This document shows, piece by piece, positions 19,831-27,386 of a stretch of 27,386 nt of DNA. How positions within the stretch are numbered: the first letter of the stretch is position 1; every line of letters begins with the position of its first letter. The stretch lies in assembly GCA_001579985.1 (NCBI GenBank), contig LRSR01014674.1, positions 1 through 27,386 on the forward strand, in the 5' to 3' direction. The notes beneath the pieces are model-generated. The model made no database searches and was not told where the DNA came from. It worked only from the letters and a program-made list of their open reading frames with translations. The translations under genes and the position numbers were made by a program. Source of the DNA: Hypsibius dujardini (Eukaryota; Tardigrada; Eutardigrada; Parachela; Hypsibiidae).

Positions 19831-22427
19831 ATGGGTTGTGTACCCTCCAAAGGAGAGGTCCTTATGGCTCCTGCAAAGTCAGAATATCAACACGCTCTCC
19901 CAGCCAATGGCAAGGACGGCAAACCAGCACCAGAAACTGCTCGAAAGAAAGGCTCCAAGTCAGAAGCAGCGCCATCTGCTGTTACAGAGAATGCAGACAC
20001 TGCCAAGAACGCAAAGAAACCCAGCAATGGATGGATAGATGGCGGACCTGGTCAGGATATATAGTCCAACTTAAAGCATGCACCCTGTGCAAATCTGCAT
20101 AACTCATCAACAGCTTTAAGCTAATAGGCTGGCATTTTACAGGCGAACTTACTGGTGGCTTTTCGACTGACGTCAATAGAACTGAAGTAACTGGTAAGAA
20201 ATTTTAATTATACTGCGATAAATCGCAAACGATTAGAAACACATTGATTAGTGAGATTTTAGACAAAGCGTTGACAAGGAGGAACAGTAAGTGGGCCAAG
20301 CATTATTAAACTTTACATTCCAGATGCTCATGAACCGGATCTTATCGGCCAGCATCCTGCTGTTGCTCAATTGGACACTGCCAATCTCAATGCGACAGCT
20401 CCCCTTGAAGCTAGTCAGGCTATGCCCCTTAATTCCGACGAGGAAGCGACTCGTACGGAAAAGAACGAACATCCGCCTTTGAACCAGAATCGCCGGTACT
20501 TTGTCGGTAAGCTATCATTCTTATTTGTGCTGATTAACATGCATGGCAAAGCAGAATTATTGCTTCTCAAATAGTCTTTCTTCATGCCCAAAAATACCTT
20601 GTGAGCTTCAGTGTGAATTTAATTTGAAACCTGCTAATTCAATCGAAAGTAATATGCGTTAGAAAGAACGATAAGGAATTTGCAGTCATTCATTAAACCA
20701 TAGAGGAGTTTTTTTTTACATAATCAGACAACGCGGACTAGAGTTTTAACTTTTCTAATACTAGAAGCATAAAAAATGTAAATCCGATCAAAATATAGTG
20801 TTGGAAAAACAAGTGCATCACTTAATGTGCCTGCTCCAGCTAGTAGGCGTGAATCGAGGACTGGGGAGTTGAAGCAGTGCTGAAGTATGACGGGCGGGTG
20901 TTAGTTAATTTCCGGAAAAAGCATCGGTTAACTGCTTCAACTGTCACGCAGACAGGTTCACTTCACGGAGACGATCAAAAACGGAAATCGATATGAGACT
21001 AGAGAATACCCTACAATCCAAGTACAGATTTGCTTCTGGCCACTTGCTCTATGACCAAACCGAAACGGTATACAGAATACGTTCATCATGTCCCGATCAT
21101 CAAACGGTCGGGTCAGGGACAGAGTGCCTGTATTTATAGTAAGGCACCACAATCTTGCTATCTGTTTCTTGTCCACCAGACCGCAAAGTGACCCGTCCTA
21201 ATCAAGGATGTACATGTATACAACGTACAACTGGGACGGTTATCAAGCCGGCCGGAAATTGTAGTGGAACGTGGATGAAGTCAAAAGTGGAAAGAAGCCA
21301 TGCAGTATTTGCATGGAGACTAGAGAGAGATAGGAGGAGGTTAGGATTGTTCAGCACAGCCTGGGTTTCCTGATTTGAGATTGGCTCAGCCTAGACAAGA
21401 GAGAGAAGCGAAAGTAGTGGAGAAAAGTAATGTTTGCCAAGGGCTTATATTATATCTACATCTATTCTTATTCGTTCGTGCGTCGGACTATGTTCTGGGA
21501 CTTCCTGTTCTCTCCCCTTACGCAAGGCGATGGTTACATAGGGACGAGACGAGAAGAGACATAGGCTCCCCAAAAAGAGAAAAAGGACCCCAGAATAAAA
21601 TCATTACTGAAATAATCAATGCGTTAAAGTGTCGCTGTCGCGGGGAAGGAAAAGGAAGGAGGATTTAGGAGTGTGAGAGTAGATGTGCAACCGAACCGAC
21701 CGAACGGGACACGAACGGCCCAGAATGTGTGTTTTACTCGTACTGGTAGTTTGGGCGCAAGTCGCGACCCCCCTCGCTGCACAATGCACAACCGTGAGAT
21801 GGCCAATTGAGTCCATTATTTGACCTGACAGACAGGGAGACAGGGAGAGAGAAGGCGAGTACTTTTCTCTTCCTCCTCTTCTTCATCTTCCCTACTCAGC
21901 GATACATACCGCTCTCCGCTCTCCTTTTCTTTGCAAACATCGCATATTTTTAGTCTGCAGCTGCCTGGTTTTTGCCGCTTTCCAGACGACCTGTCAGCCA
22001 TCCCAACCTCCCAACATCACCTCGCTGCCACCCTCATTCAGTCGGTTTATCGAGGAAGACTCATTCGAAGAGGATTCCGCCCGAAGAATCGAGTCGATCC
22101 TGTTTCTGACATGTCGTCGGACACCGCCCAAAAGTCTGCGACTGCTGGTAATAATGACAAGAACGCCGCTGGGACAACCCCCAAACAGGTATACAAGTTG
22201 TTCTTTACATACACAAGTATTAATCATTTTAACTGTTCCGCGAGAGTTTGTTCGTTGTATTTCACCCTCATACATTCCGATATTCTTTGCAGGCGGAAGA
22301 AGAAATTGACATTGACTTAAAAGATCCGGAAGTGGAGAAGGCCGCCATCAAGATACAAGGCGCATTCAAAGGCCTCAAAATGAAACGCAACAGTTCCAGC
22401 TCGGGAGCAGAACAAACACCAGGATGA
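19831..22427 (+). CDS. Igloo/neuromodulin-like acylated IQ-motif protein
   Basis: Proteins of this type (Drosophila igloo, vertebrate GAP-43/neurogranin) bind calcium-poor calmodulin at membranes, mainly in neurons. Exons: 19831-20050, 20143-20193, 20324-20506, 21986-22188, 22293-22427, giving 263 aa. The protein starts MGCVPSKGE: Gly2 fits N-myristoylation and Cys3 palmitoylation, so membrane anchoring is likely. A long low-complexity Ala/Lys/Glu/Pro-rich region follows. IQ motif 1 is at about 165-180 (ATLIQSVYRGRLIRRGF) and IQ motif 2 at about 236-251 (AAIKIQGAFKGLKMKR), the latter preceded by the acidic IDIDLKDPEVEK. The start context caagaaATGGG is strong. The first four exons all end in phase 1 or 0 with exact frame continuity (GGPG|ELTGG, TEVT|DAHEP, RYFV|DDLSA). 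The first donor (gtcagg) is weak. Exons 2 and 3 are symmetrical and could be skipped without a frameshift. Confidence 0.86.
20507..21985 (+). other. Long third intron of the igloo-like gene
   Basis: A 1479-bp intron separates the acidic linker exon from the exon carrying the first IQ motif. It ends in a long pyrimidine-rich stretch (about 21865-21985). Open frames inside (21155-21373, 21375-21668) are short with no recognised family. No RNA gene or repeat is evident. Confidence 0.6.
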
Positions 22428-22638
22428 TGGAGGTTTCAGCCAAACATGCCACATCATATGCATAAAAACTGTAATGTATTCATTCATTCACTTCTGCATA
22501 CGAAAATATGATGTTGGACTCAATTTGTGCGATTGTGCGCAATGTTCTAGTAATCCGTTTATGTCGCTACTTGTTCGCTTTCTCTTTCGAACAGTCCTTT
22601 TCTCAACATTCACTTTAGTCTCATCTAGAAATAGCCCA

Positions 22639-23180
22639 ATGGACTACTTGTGTCCAAATCGCTATAATTACGATGCCTACACAGAAGATGACAATAAATG
22701 GCGTGAATTTTATAGAAACCGGCCAGTTACACTTTTTTCCACTTGTTCAGAAATCGAGTATAACCGACGTTTGGTGACAAATTGTCCATAACAAGTTATC
22801 CAGCTGATAATTAGGAGAAAACATTCCTCCACCTTTCAGAGTTTAAAAAAATGAAAAATATCGAACGGTTTTTTGGGAAGTACATTTTAGAGGGTACTTT
22901 TATCCAGCACACTTGCGCAGTGCATTGCGCAGTGCCCAACACTCTGCAACTGGAAACTGGTCAACATAAATTTGTTAAGCTGTTCCCTGATGTAGTTTTG
23001 CCACCTGGATTGACCAAAAGCAGGAGGAAATATCTTGAAAAGCAGATTGTGATGCATGTAGAAGAGGATAAACACGCTGAATTTCGGCAGTTATACCACA
23101 ACGATCAAGAGTCTGTCGCCATTGGATCTTCTCAGACAGCGGAGGTGGAAATTTCTTTCTCACAGATGTCAGTAAAGTAA
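22639..23180 (+). CDS. Putative two-exon gene of unknown function
   Basis: Exon 22639-22773 opens MDYLCPNRYNYDAYTEDDNK and stays open to RPVTLFSTCSEIEYNRRL. A GT donor (TTG|gtgaca) and an acceptor ending cagag bound a 68-bp intron, the usual size in this window, and join in phase to 22842-23180. That exon reads FKKMKNIERFFGKYILEG, then FVKLFPDVVLPPGLTKSRR, then KQIVMHVEEDKHAEFRQLY, and ends at TAA. The predicted protein is 157 aa: acidic and aromatic at the N-terminus, basic in the middle, with no signal peptide or membrane segment. It starts about 210 bp after the igloo-like stop on the same strand. I recognise no family. It could be a lineage-specific gene, the end of a longer gene, or a transposon fragment. 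The 109-codon second exon is the firmer part. Confidence 0.4.
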
Positions 23181-25174
23181 CTTGATCCTTTATACTTTGT
23201 ATCATTTTTTGGTTTCAAGTACTGTCACTTCTGTTTCAGACGGCCGTTACGTTTGTTAAAGTTATTTTTTAGTTTTGTAGCACCGGTTACGCTCAATTTT
23301 GGGAAAGGTAGCATGCCGACTCAGTGAAAAACGACGTTTTTTGTTTACAACAGTGTTTATCGTTGTAATAAAAAAACTTTTTGATTTGGGGATCAGTGGG
23401 AGCAAAATTATGAATATCTAAAGGCTGAAATCGTTGAACGTTGTTTTCTCGAAAAGTCGTTTTTGGTCTACTGCTTGGTCACTATTCCGTTACTGTACTG
23501 CCGCGTTAGCTTCGCGCACTGCAAGAGCATTACTTCGTTATCCTAGCCCGTAGTGCACGTAAGCTCAAGCGCGGACCCATAGGTCTAAGTTTACGGTGGA
23601 TCTACTTCTACTGCGTGAAGCTAACGCGGCAGTACAAGTACTTTGTTACCTCCGTTCCGAATCGTGTAACCAAGCACTCAAAATGTTGGCCATTCACCCC
23701 TGTCAGAAAACAGTGCAAACTCACTTTGTCAAAAAAAGTGTAAATGGTTGGTTTCTATAACATTCAGGCCAAATAATAGTTATTATGTTACAATGTCATC
23801 TGCAGTCGTAACTTAAGAGTGCCAGCCCAAGAAGTTGCCTCTTTGGATGGCTTCTAGTGTTATTGCCACTTCCTCAAGGATGGTATGGGGCGCATGCGGC
23901 ATATTCGCCCACCCACTTACCATACAACTGCGAAATTCTTCACATACTAACTAGTACTCGAAATATTTCTCCAACTTGACCTTTTATTCCGCAAAGTCCT
24001 TAACCTATGATATGCAACCGAAAGTCCTTCGGCTAGGGATTCAAGTTCATCGGGCATATATTTATTATAGGACATGCGTGGACTGTTGGGCTATATAAAC
24101 AACCAAATTGTTGAAGAAGAAAGTCAATTGTTGATGACTTATTCTTCAAGATAAACTCACTAAGTAGACAAGAGATCTACGATACCGATGAGTGAAATTG
24201 AGAGTAGCTACTCTCATTATAGTGATATGTTCAGGCAATTTCAGCTGGCAATCCCTGTTACAGTATAGTCGCGTAAGTATCAATGCAGTAAAAAAGTGCC
24301 GGTGCCGGACTAGAACACAGGATGAAATGAAGCGATTGAAAGATTAGCGCTATATATTCCATTCTCCTACAATAAGCGTCCCAACTGATCGATCCATTTC
24401 TCAATCAAATGAGACGTTTACACTGATTGCCAGATGACGTGAAAGAAAGGTGTGTACTGTACCATAGTAAGAATGGAGGAATCTCTCTGTGGGTACGGGT
24501 GCGCTCTACGGATGGCCTTCGTGAGGGGCAGATTAGATTACGGCACACACACAGAGGACCCTTCCCGTACCAGATGATCAATTTTCATGGGAAATACCCT
24601 CAGCAAACTAGAGGTAGAGGGCTTATGGTTCCGGCATACTGAGACCCGGAAAACAAAAAATCCATAATATTTGTGAGGAGCGCTCTACTGTATAGTAATC
24701 TGTATAGTGTGCGACACTGGCATCCCGCTCCTGTCGTCGGTCTATGACAGTAGCGTACCCCTGTATGTATATAGGAATAGGGAAAAGGTCAGGGCCACCG
24801 ATCGGAGGAGAGGAGGGGGAAGGAGAAATAAAATCGATCCATTCCGATCCGACGCTAACTCTCTCAGCTCTGGAGGGTAGAGCTGCTGTGGAACCCAGCA
24901 CACAAGCTCCAGCTATCGCAAATGCTTCATGACAACGGTGGGGGCATGCTTAGTTAAATAAGAACTTCCCGTTCATTATTCTTTCCAACTGAATCTTTCT
25001 ACTTGAAATATAGACTTGCAATATCAGCACATTTTTGTATGTACCTGACCAGGACTATAATTTCAAGTTTAAATGTTAGCTTGCTTGGAGGATGTTAAAT
25101 CGTAACGATAAGGGAAGAAGCCGAATGGATAAGTAAACTGTTGCCCCACCGCCTTGATCGGTGGTGAACCAAAA
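23181..25174. other. Intergenic region before the AMP deaminase
   Basis: About 2 kb with one foldback element (23472-23676) and otherwise no supported gene. Frames at 24427-24642, 24623-24901 and 24744-24932 are short and unrecognised. The stretch just before 25175 should contain the AMP deaminase 5' UTR; an in-frame TAA lies at 25130. Confidence 0.5.
23472..23676. mobile_element. 205-bp foldback (MITE-like) element
   Basis: Inner arms 23494-23518 and 23612-23636 are inverted copies with one mismatch over 25 bp (TGTACTGCCGCGTTAGCTTC). Outer ends TGCTTGGTCAC (left) and TGCTTGGTTAC (right, minus strand) also pair, with about 20 extra bases in the right arm between the two blocks. There is no coding capacity. 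The target-site duplication is not clear. Confidence 0.65.
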
Positions 25175-27353
25175 ATGGCTTATAGCCACGATGACATCAC
25201 CGTTCTGGACAGCTGCACCGGCTCGCACTCGCACCAACCCACTGCGGCGGAACAAGAGGCCGAAATGGAACGTGCCGCACTGCAAAAACACTTGTAAGTT
25301 CTTTTGCGTTGACCAGGACAGTTAAGTAAACGTTTTGTAAACCTTAAATTTTGTCTATTCAAAGGTCGGACAACGAGTAAGCAGCACAAGAGACACGATC
25401 ACATGTTATGCAATATCTTTGACAAGGAGCTGGTTTGTTTGTTAGCTTAATTGTCGGAGGCCGTCGCAGTCGTAGTGGCTCCGCCTTGTATACTAAAGAA
25501 CTCTTTAACGCCATCCTCAACAACAAGGATGGCCACGCCCACAATATAGGAGACTTTCTAACCGCTTTCACCAACAGCAACAACACTGACGATGATGGTG
25601 CACTTTTCGAACCGGAATTTCAAAGAGTAACTATTCTCCATCCCGTAGAAGGGAAGACATCCAGCGAGGTAAGGAAGGTTTTATTATTATAAATATGTCT
25701 TCCATTATCGGTCGAGACCGAGAATGAAAGAATTGCTTCACTGTACACTGAAATTTTTCTTTTTACCTTGCGCTATTTCGTAACGGAATTATAGATTTTT
25801 GCCCACGATGATCAGCTGCATTCTTCGGAAATGCTGGTTGATGCTCTCTCCCTCCGTCAACGGTAAATTGTCAAAGTTCTCTATATTCCATAAATTCCCT
25901 ATAACTAAATGAACTGATCATGGTTCATGTTGTCTTTTATAGATATATGCAACACTCTGGTCAATCCTTTCTCATCACGACAGCCCACTTTCTGGCCTCA
26001 TTGTCTAACGGGAAATCTGTGGAGAAGAAGCCCGCGCGAAGGGAACAAAAGAAATCCACTGAAGGTAAAACTCGTCATAAATATCAGGGCAAACATTCAT
26101 TTGATCGACGTGTAAGACATATTATATTAGACTGCAAAAAATTTGCAGCTTATCCTCACGACCATCCTGTCAATGGAGACCCATTCCATTGCGAATTCCT
26201 CCCGAAGATTGGCTTTAGGATCGGAACCGAGGAGGGAATTTATCGAGTATACGACAGCAATAATCAATCACGATATCCAGTTGTGGACCGTACTACTTTT
26301 ATCCGCGATTTCAGTGTCGTCTATAGTGAGTATATGTACCGGTGTACTAATATTGTAATTGGGTTCTCAGGCATTGATCGAGTTTCCTTACGATTTCATT
26401 TCTACAGGAATGATTTGCGACGGGCCATTGTAAGTACACGGGGAGGAATTTGGTGGTTGCTTTGGTCAGGGAACAAACAAAGACGATGAGACAGCATTAA
26501 TTGTTTGACTGTTACAGGAAGTCGTACTGCTTCCGTCAGTTGAACTATCTGCAGAACAAGTTCCATCTTCATTGCAACCTCAACGAAAATCGCGAAACGG
26601 CTGCGCAAAAGAGCATCCCACATCGAGACTTTTACAACATTCGTAAGGTAAAATCCATAATTAAATATTTATTGTGCCTTCACTCAACTGTGATTGAGTA
26701 CATAGTAGAGTTCCTTCTGTCAGCCGTTGCACATTTTGAATAGGACCTGTTCTGTATGTAACCAATTCGCAAATACCTATTTAAGTATCTCGTATTGGTA
26801 TAGGTGGATACACACATTCACGCTTCGAGGTGAGTTACAGTACCTTTGTGCATTGCATTGTCTTATATTATGATTAATTAACCTTTTCGCTGTCACCTTT
26901 TCAGCTGCATGAACCAAAAACATCTGTTACGTTTCATCAAGAAAACAATGAAGACGTCCCCGAACGACCTTGTCTACGTCGATCCAATTACAAATACTCC
27001 CCTTACATTGGTAACTGGAATCGATGGCACTGATGGCTGTGATCGATTTTCTTCTCTCTTATTTGTTCACTTCCTGCAGGAACAAGTGTTTCAAGCAATG
27101 AACCTGACAACGTATGACTTGTCGGTTGATATGCTTGACGTTCACGGTACAGGCAAAAATAGTTTTACTCGGAATTACATGGCGGATAATGTGATTGATG
27201 GTGTGGTATTAACTCGCAGCTGATCGGAACGCCTTCCATCGATTTGATAAATTCAACGCAAAGTACAATCCCATTGGGCAAAGCCTGCTTCGTGACATTT
27301 TCATTCGCTCTGACAATTACATCGGTGGGAAATACTTTGCCCAGATTCTAAAG
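25175..27353 (+). CDS. AMPD2: AMP deaminase, 5' part (runs off the right edge)
   Basis: AMP deaminase hydrolyses AMP to IMP and ammonia in the purine nucleotide cycle (cytosol, tetrameric, zinc-dependent). Exons: 25175-25293, 25446-25668, 25795-25862, 25943-26064, 26149-26325, 26408-26429, 26518-26647, 26804-26829, 26905-27010, 27080-27146, 27220-27353, followed by a donor gtaagc; 398 codons lie in the window. EFQRVTI and [10 protein letters not shown] match the regulatory N-terminal region. [18 protein letters not shown] and [16 protein letters not shown] lead into [19 protein letters not shown], whose HxH (about 291 and 293) is the start of the metal-binding site. [19 protein letters not shown] and [15 protein letters not shown] follow. 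The remaining metal ligands lie beyond the window. Start: ATG at 25175 with an in-frame stop at 25130. The N-terminal 100 residues are divergent. AMPD2-type is my preference over AMPD1/3, less sure than the family. The fifth coding exon has a second in-frame acceptor at 26130. Confidence 0.96.
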
Positions 27354-27386
27354 GTAAGCATAGTCATCAGTGGAATGTTTCTTTTC

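Noticed and set aside
1-27386. tRNA, rRNA or CRISPR features, or a prokaryotic operon
   Set aside because: No T-loop motif with a matching acceptor stem, no rRNA stretch and no regularly spaced direct repeats were seen; spliced animal genes rule out a prokaryotic reading.

Overview
This is eukaryotic, and specifically animal, nuclear DNA. Its genes are split by many short introns (mostly 58-150 bp, GT-AG, with one GC-AG) and encode metazoan proteins. I reconstructed the exons by hand from splice signals, reading phase and family resemblance. Compact introns, a mid-range base composition and the gene set suggest a small-intron invertebrate. A crustacean of the Daphnia type is my best guess, but that is inference from texture and not proven by any single feature.

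Left half, minus strand. In transcription order (right to left) there are UBE3C, a HECT ubiquitin ligase (15888 to 11504, 12 exons, 1055 aa, complete); BTBD10/KCTD20, a BTB-domain AKT regulator (9708 to 7775, 6 exons, 364 aa, complete); an unrecognised short gene (about 7438 to 6373); and DIXDC1/Ccd1, a CH + coiled-coil + DIX Wnt-pathway protein (6037 to 796, 11 exons, 555 aa). The 2.3 kb first intron of DIXDC1 holds a near-perfect hairpin, two perfect palindromes and a possible small signal-peptide ORF on the opposite strand.

Middle. A decayed DNA transposon (about 16525-18213) has roughly 58-bp terminal inverted repeats at about 77% identity. It encloses the broken, minus-strand remains of a transposase with psq-type and CENP-B-type helix-turn-helix regions and no room for a DDE catalytic core. 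A 119-bp foldback element lies 32 bp to its right.

Right half, plus strand. An igloo/neuromodulin-like acylated IQ-motif protein (19831-22427, 5 exons, 263 aa) is followed by a putative unrecognised two-exon gene (22639-23180), a 205-bp foldback element (23472-23676) and the first 11 coding exons of an AMP deaminase (25175 to beyond the right edge, 398 codons present).

The genes are ordinary conserved housekeeping, signalling and neuronal genes with no evident common pathway. The accessory interest lies in the transposon, the foldback elements, the unidentified genes and several splice-site oddities. No RNA gene, CRISPR array or prokaryotic operon was found.
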